From: Ferrovum sp.
GTDB taxonomy: Bacteria; Pseudomonadota; Gammaproteobacteria; Burkholderiales; Ferrovaceae
DNA length: 57,738 nt
NCBI GenBank assembly: GCA_019456405.1
Contig: WJXM01000044.1
Location: 1-57,738 of the forward strand
Reading direction: 5' to 3'
Below, piece by piece: positions 1 to 7,203 of the stretch. Numbering within the stretch: position 1 is the first letter of the stretch; each line of letters opens with the position of its first letter. Under the pieces are notes generated by a model that was not told the DNA's origin, searched no databases, and saw nothing but the letters and a program-made list of their open reading frames with translations. The position numbers were made by a program, and so were the translations under genes.

Positions 1-13
1 AGAGGGGGGAGGA

Positions 14-289
14 ATGCAAAAAAAATCCATCATGTCGCGCGGCTTTTGGTGCATGATCGTCGGCGGAATGCTGACGGGTATGGGCAATGGCAGCGTGTTC
101 GGTGCAGCCTTGATGTGTTTCCTGGGGCGCGGTGACTTCAACAATTGGGGCGGGTGGAACGGTCAGGCTTACGATCCTCATACCTTCACGGGGTTCATCG
201 ACTGGTGTATGCTCGTTTTCGGTTTTGCTTACATCGGTATTCTTGCCATCGCCTTTCAGCGGCATGATGCCATTGAAAACGCCGCTTGA
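14..289 (+). CDS. Small two-helix membrane protein of unknown function
   Basis: A 91-residue protein that I do not recognise. It shows two hydrophobic stretches, roughly residues 10-37 and 61-82, separated by a Trp/Gly-rich loop (GDFNNWGGWNGQ), and ends in a short charged tail. The ATG follows an AGGGGGGAGGA ribosome-binding site at the very left edge of the window, so the gene is complete at its 5' end. It precedes a 34-codon membrane ORF and ccoN on the same strand, so an accessory role in the terminal-oxidase complex is a reasonable inference only. Promoters and any upstream operon partners lie outside the window. Confidence 0.65.
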   Translation: MQKKSIMSRGFWCMIVGGMLTGMGNGSVFGAALMCFLGRGDFNNWGGWNGQAYDPHTFTGFIDWCMLVFGFAYIGILAIAFQRHDAIENAA

Positions 290-336
290 TCCTCATCTAA
301 CCAATTGCGCGCCATTCGCGTCAAGGAGACATTGAA

Positions 337-441
337 ATGATCGGTACCATCGCTGCAGTTCTGGGGATTTCACTTGCCTTTTCCAGCATGCTTCTTTCCT
401 GGTATGTCCTGATGCCTCGTAAACGTCACGGTCACCATTAA
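337..441 (+). CDS. 34-residue single-helix membrane protein upstream of ccoN
   Basis: A short reading frame with one hydrophobic helix (about residues 4-24) and a basic/histidine tail (PRKRHGHH). An AAGGAGA ribosome-binding site lies at the correct distance before the ATG, which supports real translation. It sits between the 91-residue membrane protein and ccoN, about 68 bp before ccoN. Single-helix microproteins of this size (CcoQ, CcoM, CydX) are known parts of haem-copper and bd oxidases. Assignment to such a role here is inferred from size and position, since no sequence family was recognised. Confidence 0.55.
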   Translation: MIGTIAAVLGISLAFSSMLLSWYVLMPRKRHGHH

Positions 442-509
442 TTCATTCCAATAACACATATTCATTTACTCACGTAATCTGATATAGAAATCAACAGGGG
501 GGGTTCAAG

Positions 510-1916
510 ATGTTCAAGTACCTATTTGCGCGTAGCGAAGATATTCCGGAGGGATCGGCTGCGGTTTATTTCGGCTTCTCCGCGATTGTCTGGTTTGTGA
601 TTGGAACCGGGTTGGGTGCCTTCAACGCATCCAAATTGGCATTTCCTGATTTTGTCACGGGTCTGGAGTTCGTTTCCTTTGGTCACATGCGTCAAGTGCA
701 TGTCCATGCCGTGATTTTTGGCTGGATCTCCATGGCGTTTGCCATGGCCATGATGTACATGACCCCGGCCTTGGGTAACACCAAGTTGTGGTCGGAAAAG
801 TTGGGCGTCTGGAATGCGTTTCTCTGGAATGTCGGACTGTCTCTGGGATTGACATTGTTGTGGGCTGGGATGACCTCGGGGCGTGAATATTCTGATTTCC
901 CTTGGTTCATCGATCTGTACATTGCCACCTTCATGACCATTCCTTTGGGCATCAATGTCTGGATGACCGTCATCAATCGCAAGACGCAGGGGATCTACAC
1001 CACCAACTGGTTCTTTGCCTCCGCCGTGTTCATGGTCAGCATCGTGTTCATCGTAGGTAACTTGCCCGAGTGGTTCCATCTGACCGGCTTGACCGAAGCC
1101 TACCTGACCTGGTGGTTTGCGCACAATGTGCTGGGTCTGTGGATCACCCCGGTAGCCGCAGCCATTGCCTACTACACCATTCCCAAGGTTACCGGCAATC
1201 CGCTGTATTCGCACCGGATTGGTCACTTGCACTTCTGGTCTGTCGTAGTGTTCTACTCCACTCCTGCTGCCCACCACCTGATGTCCGCACCTTTGCCTGA
1301 ATGGCTCAAATCCTTCGCTTCGGTGGAAGGGGTGCTGATTCTGGTGCCAGCCGTTGCCTTCGTGTCCAACATTCTGTTGACCATGCAAGGGAAATGGAAC
1401 ATGTTCGTGGAAAACCTGGAGATCCGCTTCACGGTGACCGGTTGCCTGATGGCCATTCCGTTGAACATGCAAGGCGGCTTCCAACAAACCCGCGCCATCA
1501 ACTGGTACATTCATGGGACGGGCTGGATCGTGGCGCACGCACACTTGGCTCTCCTGGGTTTTTCGACCTTCCTGGAAGCTGCCGCAGTCTATCTGGGTTT
1601 GCAAACTCTGATGAAGCGTAAACTGTATTCTCTGACCTTGGGAAATCTGCATTTCTGGTTTCTGCTGATCGGGTTTACAACCTACTGGGTGTCCATGACC
1701 ATTGCCGGATTGATCCAAGGGGCCGGAAAGATCTACGAAGTCCCGTACATCGACGTGGTGATGGCGGAGCATCCCTACATGATTGCCCGCTGGATCGGTG
1801 GTTCTCTGGTGTTTACGGGAAACTGCTTCTGGCTCTACAACATGTGGATGACCGCACGCGCTGGGACAGTGATTCCAGAGGGACGCATGGCCCACGAACT
1901 GGCCTACGAACGTTAA
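510..1916 (+). CDS. ccoN: cbb3-type cytochrome c oxidase subunit I
   Basis: A 468-residue polytopic membrane protein, the catalytic subunit that reduces O2 at a haem b3-CuB centre and pumps protons. Expected metal-ligand positions are visible: His64/His66 (VHVHAV), His205 in WWFAHN, Tyr249 six residues before the His255-His256 pair (YSTPAAHH), and His343/His345 in AHAH. The tyrosine in that spacing is the helix-VII residue that CcoN cross-links to a CuB histidine. It is absent from NorB, which argues for oxygen rather than nitric oxide reduction. The sequence is divergent from textbook CcoN. The start follows a G-rich ribosome-binding site. ccoO follows after a short gap. Confidence 0.93.
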   Translation: MFKYLFARSEDIPEGSAAVYFGFSAIVWFVIGTGLGAFNASKLAFPDFVTGLEFVSFGHMRQVHVHAVIFGWISMAFAMAMMYMTPALGNTKLWSEKLGVWNAFLWNVGLSLGLTLLWAGMTSGREYSDFPWFIDLYIATFMTIPLGINVWMTVINRKTQGIYTTNWFFASAVFMVSIVFIVGNLPEWFHLTGLTEAYLTWWFAHNVLGLWITPVAAAIAYYTIPKVTGNPLYSHRIGHLHFWSVVVFYSTPAAHHLMSAPLPEWLKSFASVEGVLILVPAVAFVSNILLTMQGKWNMFVENLEIRFTVTGCLMAIPLNMQGGFQQTRAINWYIHGTGWIVAHAHLALLGFSTFLEAAAVYLGLQTLMKRKLYSLTLGNLHFWFLLIGFTTYWVSMTIAGLIQGAGKIYEVPYIDVVMAEHPYMIARWIGGSLVFTGNCFWLYNMWMTARAGTVIPEGRMAHELAYER

Positions 1917-1952
1917 TCGGCCACTGATCGCAGAATTGGAGGAGAATATCAA

Positions 1953-2909
1953 ATGGTCAATTTTAGAGAGTACAAGATCGGAGCGCGGTTTTTCGGTCTT
2001 GCCTTGGGTGGATCGATGACGATCACCTTGTTTATGCCCAGTTTTGACTTGCGCAATGTAAATGCCACAGAGGTGGCCTTGGACAAGCAACTTTGGGCCG
2101 GTCATGAGTCGGGGTTCAGTCTGGCCGATCCCTTCCTGACGGGAGAGCATCGTCCGGTACGGGTGACCTTGAAAACGGATCCAAAAACGGGTCAGCCCAT
2201 GGCCTCCACGGTCGCCTACGTTTATCCGGCAGGAACACCCCTTCCCAATGGCGTGGACCACCCCGATAACCTCGGGAATATCGTGGAGCAACTGAGTCGG
2301 GATAAAGGTCGGATCGGTGAAGCCAGCAAGTCGCAGGGCGCGGTTTTCCTGCTGAGTTCCGAGCCTCAGGGGGATGGTTCCAAGCAGTTTTACATTGAAA
2401 ATGCTTCGGCCACCAAAGGCTGGAATCCTGAAGAAGTCATGAAAGCGGCTGGGGATGAAAATACTTACCATGCTTCTTATGGAAAAGCCATTTTCGTGCG
2501 TGAAGGCTGCTGGTGGTGTCATACCCTCTTGCCAGAAGAAACCCAGGATTGGCAGGTGTTTGGTGCGCCACCCATGTTGGGTGACTTCAATGGGGAATCC
2601 CCGACTGCCTTTGGTTCTGACCGCAAGGCCCCGGATATTCTTCATGTGGGATCGCGCAATTCATCGCGTGAATGGATGATGTTGCACTTCTTCAATCCGC
2701 GTCTGGTCCAACCGCATTCCATCATGCCCCGCTTTGACTATCTTTGGGGACCGATCGACGACAAGGGTCAGAAGATCGATTTTGACAAGTGGCGTGCAGA
2801 ATATAACGAGTATGTGGATGGAAAGCGGGTTACACCGCCTGAAGTTCCCATGTATGCCAGCAATTCTGATGCCCGCGCATTGATCGACTTCGTTTTGTCG
2901 CTCAAGTAA
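1953..2909 (+). CDS. ccoO: cbb3-type cytochrome c oxidase subunit II, monohaem
   Basis: A 318-residue protein with one N-terminal membrane anchor (about residues 11-31) and a periplasmic cytochrome c domain. The haem c motif is CWWCH at residues 186-190, preceded by the FVREG that is typical of CcoO. The later GSDRKAPD...VGSR...HFFNPR...MPRFDYLWG stretch matches the CcoO fold, and Met258 is the likely distal ligand. It passes electrons from a donor cytochrome to CcoN. An insertion between anchor and haem domain (about residues 40-165) makes it longer than usual. The ribosome-binding site is GGAGGAG before the ATG. Confidence 0.9.
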   Translation: MVNFREYKIGARFFGLALGGSMTITLFMPSFDLRNVNATEVALDKQLWAGHESGFSLADPFLTGEHRPVRVTLKTDPKTGQPMASTVAYVYPAGTPLPNGVDHPDNLGNIVEQLSRDKGRIGEASKSQGAVFLLSSEPQGDGSKQFYIENASATKGWNPEEVMKAAGDENTYHASYGKAIFVREGCWWCHTLLPEETQDWQVFGAPPMLGDFNGESPTAFGSDRKAPDILHVGSRNSSREWMMLHFFNPRLVQPHSIMPRFDYLWGPIDDKGQKIDFDKWRAEYNEYVDGKRVTPPEVPMYASNSDARALIDFVLSLK

Positions 2910-2925
2910 ATCTTGATACCAAACT

Positions 2926-2960
2926 GACTGTCCCTTTCCTTTCAGGGGATTGGGACAGTC
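2926..2960 (+). promoter_or_regulatory. Intercistronic hairpin between ccoO and the CcoP-like gene
   Basis: A perfect 9-bp inverted repeat, GACTGTCCC (2926-2934) and GGGACAGTC (2952-2960), encloses a 17-nt loop that itself contains CCT/AGG. No T-run follows, so it is not a standard intrinsic terminator. It lies between two genes of one operon, where such hairpins often set mRNA processing points or subunit stoichiometry. That role is inference. Confidence 0.6.
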
Positions 2961-2981
2961 GATAATAAGTGGAGGTCTCTT

Positions 2982-3602
2982 ATGAGTAATTGGTCCTTTG
3001 ATTCGCCCCTGCGCACCCTTTCTGATGAAGAAAAGGTCCGTAAAGATGAAAAATTGTGGGAAGACGACAATCTGGGTGGGGTACACGAAGACAACAACCC
3101 GGTTCCTGCGCCCGTGGTATGGTTGGTCGGTTTGACGGTGATCACGGCATTTGCCATTACCTTCCCGCTCTGGGGCCAACGTCCGACAGCGGCCTTGTAT
3201 GAACCCTATGTCAATTCCATGGACAAGCCTGAAGTTCTGGCTGCCAAGGATGACAAGGAAGCCATGGCCAAAATCGTGGACATGAACAAGGGGACGCCGA
3301 ATGATGCCTTGTTGGAACGGCATCCTTTGACCATGGATGATCTGCGCATGATTGCCCCGCAAATCAAGGCACTGGAAGCCAAGGGCGCGCACATGCATGA
3401 TTTTGAAGTGGTGGGGGATCAGGTGGTCACTGCCAACTTTGAAGGGAACTATCGTCCCGATGGCACCCGCATCCGTCAGCAGCCTTGGTGGGACAAGGGG
3501 TACACCATCGACGTTTTTTATCTGAGTTACTTCTTTTTAGCAGTATTTACCATGATCAAGCGGCTGCCCCCCACCACGTGGCAACCCAAGCATGATCACT
3601 GA
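2982..3602 (+). CDS. CcoP-like membrane protein lacking haem c domains
   Basis: A 206-residue protein in the position where ccoP is expected. The N-terminus resembles CcoP (DDNLGGVHEDNNPVPAP followed by a transmembrane helix at about residues 44-64, then FPLWGQRP). Instead of two cytochrome c domains it continues into a hydrophilic domain of about 115 residues and a second helix near residues 176-194. It contains no cysteine, so it cannot carry haem c. It probably keeps a structural role, anchoring or stabilising CcoNO, while electron entry would depend on CcoO or the separate cytochrome at 4505-4999. A ribosome-binding site (GGAGGTCTCTT) precedes the ATG. A shorter protein with the same helix motif is encoded at 11136-11576. 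Confidence 0.7.
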   Translation: MSNWSFDSPLRTLSDEEKVRKDEKLWEDDNLGGVHEDNNPVPAPVVWLVGLTVITAFAITFPLWGQRPTAALYEPYVNSMDKPEVLAAKDDKEAMAKIVDMNKGTPNDALLERHPLTMDDLRMIAPQIKALEAKGAHMHDFEVVGDQVVTANFEGNYRPDGTRIRQQPWWDKGYTIDVFYLSYFFLAVFTMIKRLPPTTWQPKHDH

Positions 3603-3628
3603 GCACCCTACATCAAGGAGATGAGATC

Positions 3629-3739
3629 ATGATCGATCTGGATTACGGCCCTTTGGCTCTTGCTCTGCCCATCAGTATTGCCTTTATCTGTCCATTTCTC
3701 TATAGTTTCTTTGTGGACAATTACGACAAGAAGAAATAA
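3629..3739 (+). CDS. 36-residue single-helix membrane protein, possible oxidase small subunit
   Basis: A short frame with one hydrophobic helix (about residues 6-28) and a C-terminal DNYDKKK tail. AAGGAG lies eight bases before the ATG. It is the last gene before the strong terminator at 3786-3819 and therefore belongs to the ccoNO operon. In layout (one helix, lysine-rich end, 36 residues) it resembles oxidase microproteins such as CcoM and CcoQ. No residue-level match was made, so the assignment is positional inference. Confidence 0.6.
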   Translation: MIDLDYGPLALALPISIAFICPFLYSFFVDNYDKKK

Positions 3740-3785
3740 TGCGTTTTGGTGGCAAGATGAAACCCTAACCATTGAACTGACTCCC

Positions 3786-3819
3786 AGTGCCATACCATTA
3801 CGGTATGGCACTTTTTTTT
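3786..3819 (+). terminator. Strong intrinsic terminator of the oxidase operon
   Basis: A perfect 11-bp stem, AGTGCCATACC with GGTATGGCACT, has a five-base loop (ATTAC) and runs into eight T residues. It ends the ccoNO operon. It also means that a reading frame opening with the GTG at 3787 cannot use that start. Confidence 0.95.
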
Positions 3820-3894
3820 GACCCCATTAGAACCTTACTCATGATCAATGAAATCTCGCATCTCATGGCCGCGACGTCCTCTGGAAAAATCGAT

Positions 3895-4122
3895 ATGAGT
3901 ATCGAAGGAATGAGGAGTCAACGTTTTAGCGTCTATATTTTTGTTTTTTTGATGATTGGCATAGCGGTTTTTTCCGGAATCATCTATTCCCTGCTCAAAG
4001 GGCAATATGCCCCCAGCAAGATGCGTATTGGGGAGCGCTTGATGTTCATCGCCATCATTCTGGGCGTGGTGGCGGCCACGGGGTTCGGTGCTACCCAACT
4101 ATTGACCGGTTATCTGTTTTGA
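3895..4122 (+). CDS. Small two-helix membrane protein of unknown function
   Basis: A 75-residue protein from the chosen start, with two hydrophobic segments (YIFVFLMIGIAVFSGIIYSL and FIAIILGVVAATGFGATQLL) joined by a basic loop. The frame is open further upstream to a GTG inside the terminator stem. Possible starts are ATG 3841, 3865, 3895 and 3910, and none has a strong ribosome-binding site, so the 5' end is uncertain. It lies between the oxidase operon and the assembly-factor operon. No family was recognised. Confidence 0.5.
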   Translation: MSIEGMRSQRFSVYIFVFLMIGIAVFSGIIYSLLKGQYAPSKMRIGERLMFIAIILGVVAATGFGATQLLTGYLF

Positions 4123-4226
4123 GGGCACTACGGTGTGATTGGGTATTTGAACCTTTGCGGGAATGACCACTCCAATTGATGCAAGAGAGTGATAGAATAG
4201 TCGCAACCTTCATACAGGAGTCTGGC

Positions 4227-4508
4227 ATGGGCAATTACCTCGATACGTTACCCGATGGGTGGACCATCTACCTGTGGCTCATCGCTGGAGGACTCATCAT
4301 CGCCGTGAGTATTTATGGGATACGCTGGGGTTCCAAAAACGAGCAATTCGATGAGGATATCAAGTATCTGGTATTTAAAGAAAGCGACAAGGACAAGATG
4401 AGTCCGGAAGAATATGCCAAAAGCCGCGAAGTCCTGGCAAAACAGGAAGCCAGGCGAATTGAAGTATTGGCAGAACAAGCGGCGGCCAGGGCAACCAAGA
4501 CGACATGA
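4227..4508 (+). CDS. CcoS-like cbb3 oxidase assembly protein
   Basis: A 93-residue protein with one membrane helix near residues 13-33, followed by WGSKNEQFDEDIKYLVFKESD. This is close to the CcoS signature (helix, then QFDD...). CcoS is known to be needed for haem/copper cofactor insertion into CcoN. The C-terminal half is a charged, helix-prone tail that ordinary CcoS proteins lack. ATG 4227 was chosen because CAGGAG sits eight bases ahead; an upstream in-frame start at 4176 has none. Its stop overlaps the next start (ATGA), which heads a tightly coupled accessory operon. Confidence 0.6.
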   Translation: MGNYLDTLPDGWTIYLWLIAGGLIIAVSIYGIRWGSKNEQFDEDIKYLVFKESDKDKMSPEEYAKSREVLAKQEARRIEVLAEQAAARATKTT

Positions 4509-4999
4509 AACGGGGTGAATGGGTCGTGCTGGGCCTCATTGGGGCACTGGCGGTGGCGGGTATCGCACAAAATATCATACATCACGAAAAGGGTGACCAG
4601 AACGGTGATCGTGGCTTGCCTTTTTATACGACGGCCACCCCTGAATTGGCGCGGGAGGGGTCTGATCTGATCCGTCAGAATGACTGTCGCCAGTGCCATT
4701 CCCTTTGGTCTGTGCGTAATATCATGCAGTCGGTTCCCTCCCCTTCACTGGATGGGATGGGAGATTTGCGGAGCGAGGCATGGCTTTACCAGTATCTATC
4801 GTCCCCCAATCCCCAGGCCATGTTGCCCAGTCGTCTCAAGCCTGAATATCGGATGCCTTCATTTGCCTCGCTCCCTGAGCAGGAAAGAAAAACGCTGGCC
4901 CATTATCTGGCCAGTCTGCATGTCAAGGATTGGTATCTGGATGAAACCAAAAAGAGCGAATATGAAAAACTCACGGGGAAGGATGACTACAAAAAATGA
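4505..4999 (+). CDS. Membrane-anchored monohaem cytochrome c
   Basis: A 164-residue protein with an N-terminal signal-anchor (residues 6-24) and a single class I cytochrome c domain. The haem motif is CRQCH at residues 61-65 and the likely axial methionine is Met116 (YRMPSF). The C-terminal tail is charged. It overlaps both neighbours by four bases. Because the CcoP-like subunit upstream has lost its haems, this anchored cytochrome is a plausible substitute electron-entry module for the oxidase. That link rests on neighbourhood, not on direct evidence. Confidence 0.8.
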   Translation: MKRGEWVVLGLIGALAVAGIAQNIIHHEKGDQNGDRGLPFYTTATPELAREGSDLIRQNDCRQCHSLWSVRNIMQSVPSPSLDGMGDLRSEAWLYQYLSSPNPQAMLPSRLKPEYRMPSFASLPEQERKTLAHYLASLHVKDWYLDETKKSEYEKLTGKDDYKK

Positions 5000-5499
5000 C
5001 GGAAGTAGTCCCACAGGAAAAAGATACGGGTAAGTGGGGGAGGGCGCTGATTGGATTGGGCGTCGCTACCGCCATCAATCACTTTGGGGATCGCCTGCTG
5101 GGCGTCACCATCGAAGTCTTTACCAATGCATTGGATTATTTTTCTTTTCGCTGGATGCTGGATGTTTTTCTCGTCCCCTTGATTGCAAATTTTTTTCTGG
5201 CCCTGATTTTTGGCAAGGGAAGTAAGTGGCTGTGTTATGCCACCCCCGTGATTGTCCGGGGCATCAGTTATTTCAACGTGGCGGAAATTTCCGGGATTCC
5301 CGAGTATGGCCACCTGATTCCCCTGGGATGGTGGGGATTTTTTATCATCCTGGCCATGGAGACGGGCATGGTGGGGGCCGTGATCGGGGAATCCGTGATC
5401 AAACGTCACTATGGGCGCAAGACCATCGAGGGGATCTATCAAGAGCGTTTGGCACGGGAAGAACGTCAACGTCAACGCGCGCGAAAAAGCAGGGAGTAA
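4996..5499 (+). CDS. Polytopic membrane protein of unknown function
   Basis: A 167-residue protein with about four hydrophobic segments (near residues 16-36, 54-74, 79-95 and 107-131) and a strongly charged Arg/Glu/Gln-rich C-terminal tail that is probably cytoplasmic. Conserved-looking features are NHFGDRLLG near the N-terminus and a Gly-Trp-Trp segment. The family was not recognised. It overlaps the cytochrome c gene by four bases, and the next gene starts three bases after its stop. It is therefore translationally coupled to oxidase accessory genes and may be an assembly factor. Confidence 0.6.
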   Translation: MTEVVPQEKDTGKWGRALIGLGVATAINHFGDRLLGVTIEVFTNALDYFSFRWMLDVFLVPLIANFFLALIFGKGSKWLCYATPVIVRGISYFNVAEISGIPEYGHLIPLGWWGFFIILAMETGMVGAVIGESVIKRHYGRKTIEGIYQERLAREERQRQRARKSRE

Positions 5500-5502
5500 A
5501 CA

Positions 5503-6561
5503 GTGGCACTTTCCCCCAAACTGCCGTCTACCCCGGAAGAACGGCTCAAACGCAAAAAGATCCTGTCAGCCACACTGGTGACGTGTATCGGCATCGTCAT
5601 GATTGGCAGTTCGCTCCATGTCATCAAACTGGGACAAGGGCGCATGGAGGATATGCGCAATCTGGTGTCCTATAATATCAAGGAGTCAGACAGCCATATT
5701 CGCGCGGCGGGTGAGGATATTCAAATCCATGAACAGCACGAGGGCGGACAAGTCAAAGGCGGCTACACGGTGGAGGAGGCTGATCGCTTGTTGTCGCGCG
5801 AACAATGGGAAAACCTGAACACGATGGTGACCATTCCCGCCGGCTCTTTTCGGATGGGAACCAATCTCGACCGTGCCGATCCTCCCGACAAACCGGAACA
5901 TGAGGTGGATCTTCCGGCTTATGCCATTGATAAATATCCCGTCACCAACGCACAATATGCCCGCTTCGTGGCCGCTACCGGACATCGTCCTCCACTCAAT
6001 TGGAAAGATGGAAAGATTCCACAGGGGGCGCTGCTGCTCCCGGTTACCTTGGTGACATGGTATGACGCCAAAGCCTATGCCCAATGGGTACATAAGCGCT
6101 TGCCCACGGAAGCCGAGTTTGAAAAAGCCGGGCGGGGCACAGATGGACGCCGCTGGCCCTGGGGAAACATCATGGATCCGACCCGATTGAACACGTATTA
6201 CAACCGGAATTCGTCTTCACCTGTGACCGATTATCCCCAAGGGGCCAGTTCCTATGGTGTTTTTGATTTATCGGGCAACGTGGACGAGTGGACCGACAGT
6301 GATTTTATGCCCTACCCTGGGTCCATAGCCCCCACCATCGTGTTTCAAGGCAAGGTGGCGGTTCAGGAATCATCCCAGGATCGCAATCTGGGGATTTCCG
6401 ATCAAAAACTGATCAAACGCAGTTACAAGGTGCTGCGGGGCGGATCCTGGAAAAGCGATCCTTTTTCCACCTCCCTTTTTCACCGCGACAATGCTTTTGC
6501 CAACATGACTTCCGACTTTTATGGGTTTCGCTGTGCCAGTTCCCTTTCTTCCTCTCATTGA
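5503..6561 (+). CDS. Membrane-anchored FGE/SUMF1-fold protein without catalytic cysteines
   Basis: A 352-residue protein. A basic N-terminus and one signal-anchor helix (about residues 23-40) are followed by a linker and a formylglycine-generating-enzyme-sulfatase domain (about residues 108-348). Fold landmarks are IPAGSFRMG, YPVTNAQYARF, RLPTEAEFEKAGRG, YGVFDLSGNVDEW, LRGGSW and YGFRCA. The two cysteines that make FGE an oxidase, which lie between RGGS and GFRC in the human enzyme, are replaced here by other residues. It is unlikely to form formylglycine and may be a binding or scaffold protein. Start is GTG after AGGGAG. A second, exported FGE-like gene lies at 13500-14273 beside sco1. Confidence 0.8.
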   Translation: MALSPKLPSTPEERLKRKKILSATLVTCIGIVMIGSSLHVIKLGQGRMEDMRNLVSYNIKESDSHIRAAGEDIQIHEQHEGGQVKGGYTVEEADRLLSREQWENLNTMVTIPAGSFRMGTNLDRADPPDKPEHEVDLPAYAIDKYPVTNAQYARFVAATGHRPPLNWKDGKIPQGALLLPVTLVTWYDAKAYAQWVHKRLPTEAEFEKAGRGTDGRRWPWGNIMDPTRLNTYYNRNSSSPVTDYPQGASSYGVFDLSGNVDEWTDSDFMPYPGSIAPTIVFQGKVAVQESSQDRNLGISDQKLIKRSYKVLRGGSWKSDPFSTSLFHRDNAFANMTSDFYGFRCASSLSSSH

Positions 6562-6571
6562 GTATCGACCC

Positions 6572-6814
6572 ATGTTGCGTCAACTTCGTATCCCAGCCTT
6601 GCTGGCGCAGTGTCTATGGATTTCTGACGCCCATGCCGTGGACAGTTATCGCTATCTCCATGTGACCGTAGATACGCCGTGGAATATTTTCCTTTTTCTG
6701 CTGATTGGCATATTCGCTCCTTTCATTCTGATGGGTGTGCTGGCGTGGTATTTTTCTTTCAAAAAGAAACCAGCGCCTCCCGATCCCTCGTCTGCACCAG
6801 AGGATCATCCATGA
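6572..6814 (+). CDS. Small exported/membrane protein of unknown function
   Basis: An 80-residue protein with a signal-peptide-like N-terminus (LRIPALLAQCLWISDAHA), a short periplasmic segment, a single strong helix (about residues 36-59) and a basic then proline-rich tail (KKKPAPPDP). The start lies 11 bases after the FGE-like gene, and the stop overlaps the next start (ATGA). No family was recognised. Its place in the coupled cluster suggests a subunit or chaperone of the same system. Confidence 0.55.
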   Translation: MLRQLRIPALLAQCLWISDAHAVDSYRYLHVTVDTPWNIFLFLLIGIFAPFILMGVLAWYFSFKKKPAPPDPSSAPEDHP

Positions 6815-7203
6815 AACCTTTTGGTTTTTCGGGATCTCGTGGAGGATGGCCTCTTTTGACCGGGATACTTTTCATTCTGGGACTGGCGCTCTTTCGGCCT
6901 GCATTGGCTGCCCCGGTTGCTGCGCAAAACCCCAATGCCGTTCAGATGATGGAGGCATTCCAGAAGCAGCAAGGAGACAAGGATGATGGGGTGACGCCCG
7001 TTGATGACCATAAGAAAAAAATCATCATGTTCATCATGGGGGTCCCGCTCATCCTGATGGTTCTGGTGACGGGAGTCCTGGGTATCGGCATGGGCATCTA
7101 TGGCAAACCCTGGTTCGTTCCTCACATGATCATGGCGGGATTAACCATGACATTGGCCCTGGTCCATGCCATTGTGGGGGTGGCCTGGTTCTTTCCCTTT
7201 TGA
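6811..7203 (+). CDS. Signal-peptide membrane protein with two C-terminal helices
   Basis: A 130-residue protein. The N-terminal export signal ends near ALAAP, a polar periplasmic stretch follows (QKQQGDKDDGVTPVDDHKKK), then two transmembrane helices at about residues 71-95 and 104-126. The ATG overlaps the preceding stop. A longer in-frame extension upstream lies inside the previous gene and has no ribosome-binding site. No family was recognised. The next gene starts with TTG overlapping this stop, so translation is coupled. Confidence 0.6.
   Translation: MKPFGFSGSRGGWPLLTGILFILGLALFRPALAAPVAAQNPNAVQMMEAFQKQQGDKDDGVTPVDDHKKKIIMFIMGVPLILMVLVTGVLGIGMGIYGKPWFVPHMIMAGLTMTLALVHAIVGVAWFFPF

Noticed and set aside
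493-508. FNR-like palindrome CTGATATAGAAATCAA upstream of ccoN
   Set aside because: The half-sites are separated by six bases rather than four and the first half has a mismatch, so it does not meet the FNR consensus.
522-2645. A 707-codon open frame on the minus strand across ccoN/ccoO
   Set aside because: It lies antisense to two clearly recognised oxidase genes, has no domain sense and no ribosome-binding site; it is a by-product of codon bias.
3787-3840. GTG start extending the small membrane protein at 3895 upstream
   Set aside because: The GTG is part of the stem of a strong terminator and would not lie on the downstream transcript.
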